This document shows, piece after piece, positions 53,867 to 62,446 of a stretch of DNA of 64,000 nt (positions are counted from its first letter, which is position 1; every line of letters starts with the position of its first letter). Made by a program: the position numbers and the translations under genes. The notes under the pieces are model-generated. The model saw nothing but the letters and a program-made list of their open reading frames with translations. It was not told where the DNA came from and ran no database searches. The stretch lies in contig NZ_CP150290.1 of NCBI RefSeq assembly GCF_038051995.1, forward strand, positions 4,826,001 to 4,890,000, given 5' to 3'. The stretch is from Paenibacillus sp. FSL H8-0537. GTDB taxonomy: Bacteria > Bacillota > Bacilli > Paenibacillales > Paenibacillaceae.

Positions 53867-54768
53867 AGTTTAGACCTGCCTTCCAGCCAGCGTACGATAA
53901 ATACGAAAACGAATGTCATGAGCATCAAAATCATCGCAAGCGACCACAAAGCATTGTTATGTGTGGAGCCAGCAGCCGTGTTGCCCATGCTGAGCGTAAT
54001 AGCGCTTGTCAGCGTCGAAGCCGACTCAAACAGGGAGCGCGGCACAAAGGGCGCGTTGCCGATAACCATCTGTACAGCGAGCGCCTCGCCGAATGCCCGT
54101 GCAATACCGAGCACGACACCCGTCATGAGCGCAGGAAGCGTAGTCGGAATGACGACGCGATAAATCGTTTGCCAGCGTGTGGCACCTAGTGCGTAAGAGC
54201 CTTCCTTCAGTCCAGCAGGCAAGGAAGCGAGCGCATCTGTCGCAACCGTCGTCATCGTTGGCAAAATCATAATGGACAATACAAGTGCACCCGCAGCTAC
54301 ACCCAAACCTTGTCCAGGAAAAATATCACGGAATAAAGGCACGATGACGCTAAGACCGATAAAGCCGTATACGACGGATGGAATGCCCGCCAGCAGCTCA
54401 ATAACCGGCTGCAAAAACTTGCGTCCAAATTTCGGCGTAATTTCAATCATAAAGATGGAAGCGCAAATGCTGAGCGGTGCCGCAAGCAATGCCGCAAGCA
54501 GCGACGTGCTGAAGGAGCCGAAGATGAACGGGAATGCACCGAAGGATGGGGGAGATCCTTCCGGGCTCCATTTTAAACCGCCTAAAAGCTCAAATACGTT
54601 TACATGATCTTTAAAAAAGGTGCTCAGTCCACGGGAAGCGACAAAATACACCATGGCAATAATCGTCGCAACCAAAAACAGGACACATAAGGTTGTATAT
54701 ACTTTACCGACCCATTCTTCTACAAAATGGTTATTGCCCGCTGTTTTTTTCGGTATCGTTTGCGCCAT
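53863..54768 (-). CDS. pstC: Phosphate ABC transporter permease PstC
   Basis: A 301-residue permease with a longer N-terminus and six helices: FGAFPFIFGSFSTSLLAALL, LQPVIELLAGIPSVVYGFIG, and the EAA loop LKEGSYALGATRWQTIYRVV. It pairs with PstA. It is separated from pstS by 76 bp containing a strong hairpin, which can lower pstCAB expression relative to pstS. Confidence 0.96.
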   Translation of the reverse strand: MAQTIPKKTAGNNHFVEEWVGKVYTTLCVLFLVATIIAMVYFVASRGLSTFFKDHVNVFELLGGLKWSPEGSPPSFGAFPFIFGSFSTSLLAALLAAPLSICASIFMIEITPKFGRKFLQPVIELLAGIPSVVYGFIGLSVIVPLFRDIFPGQGLGVAAGALVLSIMILPTMTTVATDALASLPAGLKEGSYALGATRWQTIYRVVIPTTLPALMTGVVLGIARAFGEALAVQMVIGNAPFVPRSLFESASTLTSAITLSMGNTAAGSTHNNALWSLAMILMLMTFVFVFIVRWLEGRSKL

Positions 54769-54786
54769 AATGATCTCCTCTATACA

Positions 54787-54826
54787 GCCAGAAAGAGGCA
54801 GATTGCGAATCCGCCTCTTGTGCTGG
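54787..54826 (-). terminator. Attenuating hairpin between pstS and pstC
   Basis: On the minus strand GCCAG...AAGAGGCGGATTC, a GC loop, and GAATC.GCCTCTT...CTGGC form a long stem without a clear T-run. It is more likely a partial terminator or 3' stabiliser of pstS mRNA than a full stop. Confidence 0.65.
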
Positions 54827-54844
54827 CCTATGAATGATTAGCTA

Positions 54845-55801
54845 CTACTTCTTAGTGATGTTGCCGTCGAGATCGCGAACAACTTGCATTTGGCTAGTTG
54901 GGATGTAACCCAGTTCTACAACCAAGCCTTTTTCGTTTTGGATTTCATCGCTCATCATGTATTCCAGGAAAGCTTTTGCTGCTGCATCAGGCTCGCCTTT
55001 TGTATACATGTGCTCATAAGCCCATACTGGATACGTGCCGTTTGCTACGTTCTCAACGTTAGCTGCAACACCGTCATAGCTTACGGATTTGATGGAATCG
55101 TCCAGGTATGAAAGTGCAAGGTAACCGATAGCGCCTGGAGTTTCACCGATAATTTTCTTAACAGTACCGGACGAATCCTCTTGGATCGAGCCTTGAAGAT
55201 CTTCGGACTTCTGGCCAAGTGCATATTTTTCAAAAGTAGCGCGAGTACCGGAGCTTGCAGGACGGTTTACGATTACGATTGCTGCATCGTCGCCGCCAAG
55301 GTCTTTCCAGTTCGTTACTTTGCCTGTGAAAATATCAACCAGCTGTTGCTTCGTAAGGTTGTCTACTTTTACTGCTTTATTTACAACTGCTGCCATAGCG
55401 ACTACTGCCACTTGGTGGTCAACCAATTCTTTTGCTTTATCTGCATCCAGCTTCTCTTCCGCATAAACGTCGGAGTTGCCGATATTTGCTTGTCCTTCGG
55501 ATACTTGCGTCAGGCCCGTACCGCTGCCGCCGCCTTGTACTTGAATCGTAACGCCGCTGTTTTTTTCCATAAACATTTTCGACGCTTGGTCAACCAATGG
55601 TTGAAGTGCAGAGGAACCTGTTGCTAGAAGCGAGCCTGTTAGACCAGATGCTTCTGCAGATGGTTCAGCGGATGGCTCTGTCGATGGGCTGCTTGAGCTT
55701 GTTGCGCTGCCTGCTGTTGTACCTCCATTGTTTGCTTGGCCGCATGCAGCCAGTGTAAATGTCAGTACCATTGCCATAATCAACATCAAAGACTTCTTCA
55801 T
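54845..55801 (-). CDS. pstS: Phosphate-binding lipoprotein PstS
   Basis: A 318-residue protein with a lipoprotein signal (MKKSLMLIMAMVLTFTLAAC, lipidated Cys20), a Ser/Thr/Glu-rich linker (about 21-55), and a PBP-like PstS domain: GLTGSLLATGSSALQPLVDQ, VQGGGSGTGLTQVSEGQANI, RPASSGTRATFEKYALGQ, GAIGYLALSYLD. It binds phosphate outside the membrane and hands it to PstCA. Upstream are PHO-box-like repeats, consistent with PhoP control. Confidence 0.97.
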   Translation of the reverse strand: MKKSLMLIMAMVLTFTLAACGQANNGGTTAGSATSSSSPSTEPSAEPSAEASGLTGSLLATGSSALQPLVDQASKMFMEKNSGVTIQVQGGGSGTGLTQVSEGQANIGNSDVYAEEKLDADKAKELVDHQVAVVAMAAVVNKAVKVDNLTKQQLVDIFTGKVTNWKDLGGDDAAIVIVNRPASSGTRATFEKYALGQKSEDLQGSIQEDSSGTVKKIIGETPGAIGYLALSYLDDSIKSVSYDGVAANVENVANGTYPVWAYEHMYTKGEPDAAAKAFLEYMMSDEIQNEKGLVVELGYIPTSQMQVVRDLDGNITKK

Positions 55802-55860
55802 TTCTTATTTTCCCCTCTCAATACCTTGTTTGCTTCACAAGACCTATTGTAGATCGGGGG

Positions 55861-55888
55861 CATTAACCTAATGTTTTCTGTTTGTAAA
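55861..55888 (-). promoter_or_regulatory. PHO-box-like repeats upstream of pstS
   Basis: On the minus strand TTTACA (55888-55883), AAAACA (55877-55872) and TTAATG (55866-55861) recur every 11 bp, as PhoP boxes do in Bacillus. They lie 60-87 bp before the pstS start. Confidence 0.6.
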
Positions 55889-55903
55889 ATTATCAATTAA
55901 ATC

Positions 55904-55922
55904 TCATAGATTTTTTCTATGA
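55904..55922. promoter_or_regulatory. Palindrome in the pstS-lysR divergent region
   Basis: TCATAGA and TCTATGA, 5 bp apart, form a perfect inverted repeat of LysR-site type, close to the start region of the LysR gene. It may be the autoregulatory site of that regulator. Confidence 0.55.
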
Positions 55923-55968
55923 ATGTGGATATGATATAGATAAAATGAAAGATTTCAGGAGGCAGCTC

Positions 55969-56871
55969 ATGAGTTTGTTAAAAATGAAGTTAATGGTCCT
56001 CATCGATCGCTATAAACAGATCACCGCGGTGGCCAATGCCCTGCAAATCAAGCAGCCCACCGTCAGCTTTCATATGAAGAAAATGGAGGAGGAATGGGGC
56101 GTCAAGCTGTTCGAAATGCGAACGGGGAAGGTGCTGCTCACGAAAAATGGAAAGCTGCTGCTTCATTATGCTTCGCAAATTGACCAATTATATAGCGAGG
56201 CGGAGTCGAGGCTTGGTGCCATTCATGCGGCAGAGAAAAATCGTTTTGTGATCGGCTGTACGACCAGCACCACTGCTTACCTGACGAGCAGTGCCGCAAT
56301 GGGGAGGCTGCGGACACTCTCAGGCAGCCATGCCGCCGTTATCTCCATCGCCGTTCATGATGAGGAGGAGCTTTATCAGAGGCTGCATCTTGGAACGATC
56401 GACTTTATTTTGTATGGAGCAGGAAAGCAGCAGGCAGAGGGTGGCGAATTCCGCTATCAGACGATGGGTGCCTCGCCGCTCCGGCTTATTATTCCTCAGC
56501 AGCATCCTTTATATGAATGGTCAGGAGAACTATCACTCTATTCGCAGCTCGAAAAATATGAGTTTGCCGAGCTTGCTGACAGCTCCGTCGTTCAGCGCAT
56601 TCATGAGTGGAGCCGCAAATGCCAGTATTCTTTAACTTCGCATGCCTCCTTCGGATCGGTAGAACTGCTTATAAATACCGCTGCGGCCTGCGGAGATCTT
56701 GCTATCTTGCCCGAATGCTTATTGCCGCAAACGGCTAAACTAGAGGAGCTTGGGTTAAAGCTTGCTGTGCTGGATGATGAAGCAGCGCGGTGGGCCATGA
56801 TGGCAAGCTGGCGAAGCCAGCACTGGGATCAAGCTTTTATGCAGCAGGTGCTTGAAATAATCAGCTTATAA
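55969..56871 (+). CDS. LysR family regulator inside the pst-phoU region
   Basis: A 300-residue LysR protein with helix-turn-helix YKQITAVANALQIKQPTVSF, HMKKMEEEWGVKLFEM, and an effector domain starting near residue 90 (FVIGCTTSTTAYLTS). ATG 55969 lies 6 nt after AGGAGG. It sits between pstSCAB and pstB-phoU and is divergent from pstS, so a role in phosphate or phosphonate response is possible (inference). LysR genes are not a standard part of this region. Confidence 0.88.
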   Translation: MSLLKMKLMVLIDRYKQITAVANALQIKQPTVSFHMKKMEEEWGVKLFEMRTGKVLLTKNGKLLLHYASQIDQLYSEAESRLGAIHAAEKNRFVIGCTTSTTAYLTSSAAMGRLRTLSGSHAAVISIAVHDEEELYQRLHLGTIDFILYGAGKQQAEGGEFRYQTMGASPLRLIIPQQHPLYEWSGELSLYSQLEKYEFAELADSSVVQRIHEWSRKCQYSLTSHASFGSVELLINTAAACGDLAILPECLLPQTAKLEELGLKLAVLDDEAARWAMMASWRSQHWDQAFMQQVLEIISL

Positions 56872-56874
56872 AAC

Positions 56875-56919
56875 AAAAAAAGCCCCATTTCCACAGCAGC
56901 GTGGAAATGGAAGCTTTTT
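56875..56919. terminator. Bidirectional terminator between lysR and phoU
   Basis: A perfect 10-bp stem CCATTTCCAC/GTGGAAATGG with a 6-nt loop, seven A before it and five T after it. It serves both convergent genes. Confidence 0.88.
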
Positions 56920-56934
56920 CACTAGATTACTAGG

Positions 56935-57597
56935 CTAAACGTTCAAATCTGGTCTTGTGCCTGTCACAATGTAGACGACGCTCTCACCGATGTTAGTGGC
57001 GTGGTCGCCGAAGCGCTCGAGGTATCGTCCAACAAAGCTAAGCAGCGAGGACTGCGTAATGTTGCGGGGGTTTTCCATCATTAGGGAGTAAAGCTCCCGG
57101 GTAATTTGCCCGTACAGCGCATCGACCTGATCGTCATCCTTTGCCATTTTGTAAGCGAGATCGACATTTTCTTGGATGAAGGATTGGATAGATTCCGTTG
57201 TCATCATTTGTACAATTTCAGCCATGCGGGGAAGATCGATGAGCGGCTTAATTAGTTCCTGCCCATCCATACGCAATACGACCTTGGCAATATCAACCGA
57301 AAGATCACCCATCCGCTCCAGATCGCTGGCAATGCGGAAGGCAGATAATATACGGCGCAAATCCTTCGCTACCGGCTGCTGCGTCGCTATGAGCTTTGCT
57401 CCAAGCTCCGTTACTTTCTCCTCCAGCTGATTGAGCGAAAGATCAGCGACGATGACCTGCTGTGCGCGCTCCACATCAACGGCTTTTAATGCTTCGATGG
57501 CTTCGACCAATGCATGCTCAACAAAATTCCCCATCTCTATTACAAAATCATGAAGCTGCTCGAGACCGAGGTCGAACTCCTTGCGTGTTGTCATCAT
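56935..57597 (-). CDS. phoU: Phosphate signalling regulator PhoU
   Basis: A 220-residue protein of two three-helix bundles: MTTRKEFDLGLEQLHDFVIE, RRILSAFRIASDLERMGDLS (first E/D-rich metal site), and LSFVGRYLERFGDHATNIGE (second). PhoU links Pst transport to PhoR/PhoP signalling and limits phosphate uptake. GGGAGG lies 9 nt upstream. It follows the second pstB by 63 bp. Confidence 0.96.
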   Translation of the reverse strand: MMTTRKEFDLGLEQLHDFVIEMGNFVEHALVEAIEALKAVDVERAQQVIVADLSLNQLEEKVTELGAKLIATQQPVAKDLRRILSAFRIASDLERMGDLSVDIAKVVLRMDGQELIKPLIDLPRMAEIVQMMTTESIQSFIQENVDLAYKMAKDDDQVDALYGQITRELYSLMMENPRNITQSSLLSFVGRYLERFGDHATNIGESVVYIVTGTRPDLNV

Positions 57598-57660
57598 TTT
57601 AACTTTCCTCCCAAATGATCAATCTTTACATGGAAAACGCATGAGCCCGCGTGTTCGGCA

Positions 57661-58416
57661 TTAGCCGAAGCGTCCAGAAATATAATCCTCGGTACGCTGG
57701 TCGGTCGGATTGGAGAACAGCTTTTCCGTATCCGCATATTCAACAACCTCGCCGTTCAGGAAAAATACCGTTTGACCCGATACCCTAGCCGCCTGATGCA
57801 TATTGTGCGTAACCATGACAATCGTATATTTATCCTTCAGCTCCTGGGTCAGCTCCTCGATTTTCAAGGTAGAAATCGGATCAAGCGCCGAAGTCGCTTC
57901 GTCCATCAGCAAAATATCCGGATTTACCGCAATCGCTCTTGCGATACACAGCCTTTGCTGCTGACCGCCCGATAAGCCGAGTGCCGAGCGCTTCAAGGAA
58001 TCCTTCACTTCGCCCCACAGCACCGCGGATTTCAAGCTCGTTTCTACAATTTCATCAAGCTCTTTTTTGTTTGTAATGCCGTGCAGGCGCGGACCATAAG
58101 CCACATTATCATAAATGGACTTTGGAAAAGGATTCGGCTGCTGGAATACCATGCCGATTTTACGGCGCAGCGCCTCTACCTCTACTTCGTTAGAATAAAT
58201 ATTTTGTCCGTCAATCATGATGCTGCCTTCAATCTTCGTCCCTTGAATCATGTCATTCATCCGGTTAAGCGTCCGCAGCAAGGTCGATTTGCCACAGCCG
58301 GAAGGCCCGATAAAGGCGGTAATCGCCTTAGCCGGAATTGTTAGCGATACGTTCTTCAGTGCGTGGAACGCCCCGTAGTACAGGTTCAGCTTGTCTATGT
58401 TAATTAGCGCTTCCAA
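57661..58416 (-). CDS. pstB: Phosphate ABC transporter ATP-binding protein PstB, second copy
   Basis: A 251-residue ATPase: Walker [22 protein letters not shown]-loop [49 protein letters not shown]. The start is TTG 58416 with AAGGAGGAG upstream. It is transcribed with phoU from a PHO-box-like promoter at about 58700, giving a leader of about 260 nt. Two PstB paralogues in tandem Pst loci are known from Bacillus (pstBA, pstBB). Confidence 0.95.
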   Translation of the reverse strand: MEALINIDKLNLYYGAFHALKNVSLTIPAKAITAFIGPSGCGKSTLLRTLNRMNDMIQGTKIEGSIMIDGQNIYSNEVEVEALRRKIGMVFQQPNPFPKSIYDNVAYGPRLHGITNKKELDEIVETSLKSAVLWGEVKDSLKRSALGLSGGQQQRLCIARAIAVNPDILLMDEATSALDPISTLKIEELTQELKDKYTIVMVTHNMHQAARVSGQTVFFLNGEVVEYADTEKLFSNPTDQRTEDYISGRFG

Positions 58417-58505
58417 ACGTTCTCCTCCTTATTGCTTTCTATTGCCCGTTTAGCCCTTATTCATGGGTTGTATGTGATTCATTACAAAACTAATCTGTTC
58501 CGTTC

Positions 58506-58680
58506 TAGAAGTGTGGTGAAAGGATGCTTCACTGCATGAAAAGCTTGGCTTACGATCGCCGTTACCCTTGAATTACTTTGAATAAGCTACTAAATGGAGA
58601 AATTCAAGGGTAAAAGCGAAAGCGAACGCTTCTCCAGCTCAAGCTTTTCATTCCGTTACGCCTTTTCCACCACGCTTCTA
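58506..58680. repeat. Nested palindromic 175-bp element in the pstB leader
   Basis: Three nested inverted repeats: TAGAAGTGTGGTGAAAGG (58506-58523) with 58661-58680, ATGAAAAGCTTG (58536-58547) with 58640-58651, and TTACCCTTGAATT (58562-58574) with AATTCAAGGGTAA (58600-58612). A small AAGCG/CGCTT hairpin is inside. It is either a structured leader RNA of pstB-phoU or a MITE-like element. Confidence 0.7.
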
Positions 58681-58696
58681 TATGTTACAGACTGTT

Positions 58697-58735
58697 TGTA
58701 AATCTTATATTGCATTTATGTTAACGTGGTGTTAA
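58697..58735 (-). promoter_or_regulatory. PHO-box array upstream of pstB-phoU
   Basis: On the minus strand TTAACA (58735-58730) and TTAACA (58724-58719) are perfect PHO boxes with a 5-bp spacer. TTTACA (58702-58697) lies in the same 11-bp phase, with one weak box between. Confidence 0.72.
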
Positions 58736-58746
58736 AAGTAGACGAT

Positions 58747-59964
58747 TTAGGAGAACCTGCTTTTTTGCAGGCTGCTCATCTCGTCTGCAACATGCTGCAC
58801 TTGCAAATACGCCTGCTCAGATAATGTTCCAATTTGCCCGGCATTGCTGCGATTGTCGGCCGCCGCATGAAATAGGCTATTGAACGCGCCTCCTACCTCA
58901 TGCACATGTGCTTCGCTTGATGCCGTCTCCAATCTGCCGCTTTGCGCGAGCTGCGCCGTTTGTTCGATTTCCTGGATAATCGTTTGGATAAGCGATGTAA
59001 TCGTAGAAGCCGATGTTTTCGTCTGGTTCGCCAGCTTCATCACTTCGCCAGCCACGACCGCAAAGCCCCGCCCATGCTCGCCGGCCCGCGCCGCTTCAAT
59101 CGAAGCATTAATCGCAAGCAAATTGCTTTGCTCTGCAAGTTCCTTTATAAGCCCTGACACCTTGCTAATAGAGCCAGCCTCCGCCTGCAAAGCACGCATC
59201 CGCTTCTCCTGAAGCTGTGAATTGGCAGCGATAGAGACGAATGCTTGCGTTACTTTATCCAGCTCGTTCTTCCCCTTTAGCGTCAAATCCACCATCAGGA
59301 CCGAAAGCTCCTCGCCTTCCTCCGTGGAGCCACGCACGCTTTGAATCGCTGATTCGATCTCCTTTACACGCTCTTCGGCAGATTGAATCGTCCTGCGCTG
59401 GGCCTGCTCCGCTTCCTCCTGCAGCCTTTTGGAAAGCTTCAGCAAATCGGCAACCGTCAAGATGCCTGTGAACGTATCATCCTCTGTTACAAGCACGCAA
59501 TCATAGAGCACTTTTTCCTGGCGATTAAGCGCCCGCTCAATGAGATGCTCCGGTGCACTATCCATATCTATAATGAGCGGGGCTGCATCCATCATGACGG
59601 TAATAGGCTTTTCATAATATAAGTCCGCACTAAAACGATGGCCCAGCTTTAGAAAAAAACGATTCCGCATCATGAGTCCCTTCACTCTGCCTGCGGCGTC
59701 GCAAATGACGACACATTCTGATTCGGGATGCTGCTTGAAGACAGCTATCGTCTCTTTGCAGGTCCGCTCCTCCCGTATAAACGGCGCCTGACGAATAAAA
59801 TCAGCAAGCTGGGCGGCCTGCTGCAATGGAGCGTCTGCCTGCTGCCACATACCGGCAGCCTCTGCAGTTAAGATATTTTCTGCCTGCTGCTCTGGAAGAC
59901 AGGCTTCTAATTCGTCCATATCCAGCTTTATATCCATCGGATGCGCTAGCTCAGCAGTCGTCAT
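58747..59964 (-). CDS. Soluble methyl-accepting protein with CBS-like sensor
   Basis: A 405-residue protein without membrane helices. Residues about 65-185 form a CBS-pair-like region ([56 protein letters not shown]) similar to that of the GGDEF protein at 50357, and about 190-400 an MCP signalling hairpin with tip [20 protein letters not shown] and [16 protein letters not shown]. It likely signals to CheA from the cytoplasm. AAGGATG lies upstream of ATG 59964. Confidence 0.88.
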   Translation of the reverse strand: MTTAELAHPMDIKLDMDELEACLPEQQAENILTAEAAGMWQQADAPLQQAAQLADFIRQAPFIREERTCKETIAVFKQHPESECVVICDAAGRVKGLMMRNRFFLKLGHRFSADLYYEKPITVMMDAAPLIIDMDSAPEHLIERALNRQEKVLYDCVLVTEDDTFTGILTVADLLKLSKRLQEEAEQAQRRTIQSAEERVKEIESAIQSVRGSTEEGEELSVLMVDLTLKGKNELDKVTQAFVSIAANSQLQEKRMRALQAEAGSISKVSGLIKELAEQSNLLAINASIEAARAGEHGRGFAVVAGEVMKLANQTKTSASTITSLIQTIIQEIEQTAQLAQSGRLETASSEAHVHEVGGAFNSLFHAAADNRSNAGQIGTLSEQAYLQVQHVADEMSSLQKSRFS

Positions 59965-60104
59965 TTGTCATCATCCTTCCGTGAGTCCTTCTTCCTTTAC
60001 TATAGGTCTTTAGCATCAACGGAAATACTTTGCTATGTTAACGCAATGTCAAATTAGACCAAGCCCGCCAATCAGAAATTCCACTTTAAGGAAAAGGGAC
60101 AAAA

Positions 60105-60148
60105 AACCGCTATTCACGCTGCTGAATCAGCAGGGGAATAACGGTTTT
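60105..60148 (-). terminator. Terminator of the chemoreceptor gene
   Basis: On the minus strand AACCGTTATTC...GAATAGCGGTT is an interrupted stem with an inner CTGCTGA/TCAGCAG, followed by six T. Confidence 0.82.
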
Positions 60149-60158
60149 TAGAAAAAAA

Positions 60159-62270
60159 TTAAATTTTAAACTGCGACAGTTTACCCAGCAGCTCCTGAAC
60201 CATATGGTCCAGCGATTCAGCCGCCGCCGATATTTCCTGCATCGACGCGAGCTGCTCCTCGGAGGCCGCCGCGACATTATGGGAATTCGATGCGGTATCG
60301 CCAGCTATAACCGCCATTTGCTCAACACTTGCGGTCATTTGCTGCGAGCTTGCATTCATTTGTCCAGCCGCTGCTGAAACCTCTTGAATTTGACCGCTCA
60401 CCGCGCTCATTTCATTCATAATCGCATTGAAGAGCTCGCCGCTTCCTTCTACGGTTTGCGCGCCGCTGGCCACTTCCTTGGACCCTCTTTGCATCGTTTG
60501 CGCCACATGCTCCGTATCGCTGCGGATGCCATCCACAAGCTGTGATACTTGATCCGCAGCCTGCTTCGTTTGCTCCGCCAGCTTGCGCACCTCTTGCGCT
60601 ACTATTGCAAAGCCCCGGCCATGCTCGCCTACACGCGCAGCCTCAATGCCAGCATTCAGCGCCAGCAGATTTGTTTGTACGCTGATCGCTGTAATCAAGC
60701 CTGTCATTTGTCCGATTTGGGCCGAGCGTTCATTAAGACGTACAATCGCTGCTTCCGTCTCGGAAACCGAATGCTGGATTTGTCCCATTTGCCGGACAGC
60801 TTGCTGCATCAGTTGATAACCATCGGACGTCTGGAGCGCGACGCCATTTGCAGAGGCTGCTACCTGATCGCTCGATTCAGCTATCCGCTGAACAAGGCTG
60901 GACATCGCATACATCGCCTCGGCGGTGCCGCCTGCATGCTGATTTTGCGACTCGGCATCCATCGCCACCGTCTGAATGGATTCGGCAATCGTCTCGGACG
61001 CTTTGCTCGTCTGGTCAGCGCTAGCCGTCAGCTGCTCCGACGTTTCACTGACGGCTACTCCGAGATTCGTCACGAGTTGGAACATGCTCCTCAGCTTCTC
61101 AGTCATGCTATTGAAGGAGGCAGCCATTTTGCCCAGCTCATCCTGCTGTTTAATAGCAATCGACTGGGTGAGGTCGCCCTCGGCCATTTTTTCAAGGCCC
61201 TGATTAAACAATTGAAGCTTGCGAATGACCATAAAGCGAATCAGGAGGGAAATAATAAGACCTAATAAAAGCATTGAACTTATCGCAACGATAAGCAGGC
61301 TCGTTTGGCTCTTCGTAAATTCTGCAAAAATCGCTGTTTTCGGAATGACGCTTTGGCTGTACCAGAACTGGGTGCTCCCTGGCAGTGCGATTGGCTCGAA
61401 TAGCCGCAACACTTCGTCTCCGTCTGCATTCGGGGTATAGCCCAATAGGCGCGTTCCTTTCATCACATCATCCAGCAAAGCCTGTTTTTCGGCATTATCG
61501 CCAAAAGGCTGATTTAAAGTGGCTGGATCGTTGGGATTAGCCAAATACTTTCCTTTTTCACTTATAAGCGATACATGCCCGCCCATCGGAGCATATTCGG
61601 CTGCTGCATTTTGAAAGCTTTCAATCGATATGTCAGCCCCAACGATGCCTAGAAAGGCGCCGCTTTGATCCATTATAGGAATAACGATTGATGTAATAAG
61701 CACCTGCTGACCAGCTATTTCATAAAAATAAGGGTCAACATAGGTGGTTTTTTTAGACTCCTTAGGCAGTAAATAATAGTCGCCAGCCCCTTGTACCGTA
61801 TAATCCGTTAGTGGACTAACTGCTGTACTACTTCCATTCCGGAAAACATAAGGGATAAAGCGGCCCGTTATATCATCGTATGACTTAAAATTAATGTTGA
61901 CTTCATCTTTCTGGTCAAAAGCATTTGGCTCCCAGAGTGTATAATAGGCGAGCACTCGCGGATCATTTTCGACCATTGTTCCCAACAGCTCCACGACGTT
62001 TTCCCGCGACAGCTGCTGTTCGCTGCGTGTATCCTGAAGAGTAAACTTCAAAGTCTCAAGCTTCGACTCCACTGCTGTCATTTCCTTTTGAATCATCATC
62101 ATAAAATCCGTTCCAGCAATTTGCCCCTCCTGCTCGCCTTTCGTAACGGCAAGCGTCCGCAGCTGATTCAAGTTCAGTGTAATCATGACACTGAAGATGG
62201 CAAGCAAGCACACGATGACACTGGATACCAATTTAACCGTCAAAGATAAATGTAGATGTTTCTTTCTCAT
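60159..62270 (-). CDS. Methyl-accepting chemotaxis protein with dCACHE domain
   Basis: A 703-residue receptor. Helix 1 is at about residues 12-33, then a large extracellular double CACHE domain ([59 protein letters not shown]), helix 2 at about 320-340, HAMP ([20 protein letters not shown]), and an MCP hairpin with tip [20 protein letters not shown]. dCACHE receptors usually sense amino acids or other small molecules. ATG 62270 with GGAGGGGAG is chosen over a longer frame. Confidence 0.95.
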   Translation of the reverse strand: MRKKHLHLSLTVKLVSSVIVCLLAIFSVMITLNLNQLRTLAVTKGEQEGQIAGTDFMMMIQKEMTAVESKLETLKFTLQDTRSEQQLSRENVVELLGTMVENDPRVLAYYTLWEPNAFDQKDEVNINFKSYDDITGRFIPYVFRNGSSTAVSPLTDYTVQGAGDYYLLPKESKKTTYVDPYFYEIAGQQVLITSIVIPIMDQSGAFLGIVGADISIESFQNAAAEYAPMGGHVSLISEKGKYLANPNDPATLNQPFGDNAEKQALLDDVMKGTRLLGYTPNADGDEVLRLFEPIALPGSTQFWYSQSVIPKTAIFAEFTKSQTSLLIVAISSMLLLGLIISLLIRFMVIRKLQLFNQGLEKMAEGDLTQSIAIKQQDELGKMAASFNSMTEKLRSMFQLVTNLGVAVSETSEQLTASADQTSKASETIAESIQTVAMDAESQNQHAGGTAEAMYAMSSLVQRIAESSDQVAASANGVALQTSDGYQLMQQAVRQMGQIQHSVSETEAAIVRLNERSAQIGQMTGLITAISVQTNLLALNAGIEAARVGEHGRGFAIVAQEVRKLAEQTKQAADQVSQLVDGIRSDTEHVAQTMQRGSKEVASGAQTVEGSGELFNAIMNEMSAVSGQIQEVSAAAGQMNASSQQMTASVEQMAVIAGDTASNSHNVAAASEEQLASMQEISAAAESLDHMVQELLGKLSQFKI

Positions 62271-62401
62271 GCTACCCGCTCCCCTCCAAAACAACATGAA
62301 TCGTTAATCGACAATAAATCCACATTTATTTATAGGTATATAGAACCATATCATTAATTCTTTGTATCTAATGTATAATTTAAAGCATTTTTCAATGCAA
62401 A

Positions 62402-62426
62402 GAACCGCGAATTTCATTCGCGGTTC
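62402..62426. terminator. Hairpin between the beta-galactosidase and chemoreceptor genes
   Basis: GAACCGCGAA (62402-62411) and TTCGCGGTTC (62417-62426) form a perfect 10-bp stem with a 5-nt loop 20 bp after the GH42 stop. There is no strong T-run. Confidence 0.7.
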
Positions 62427-62446
62427 CTGCACAAACGTTGGAATAA

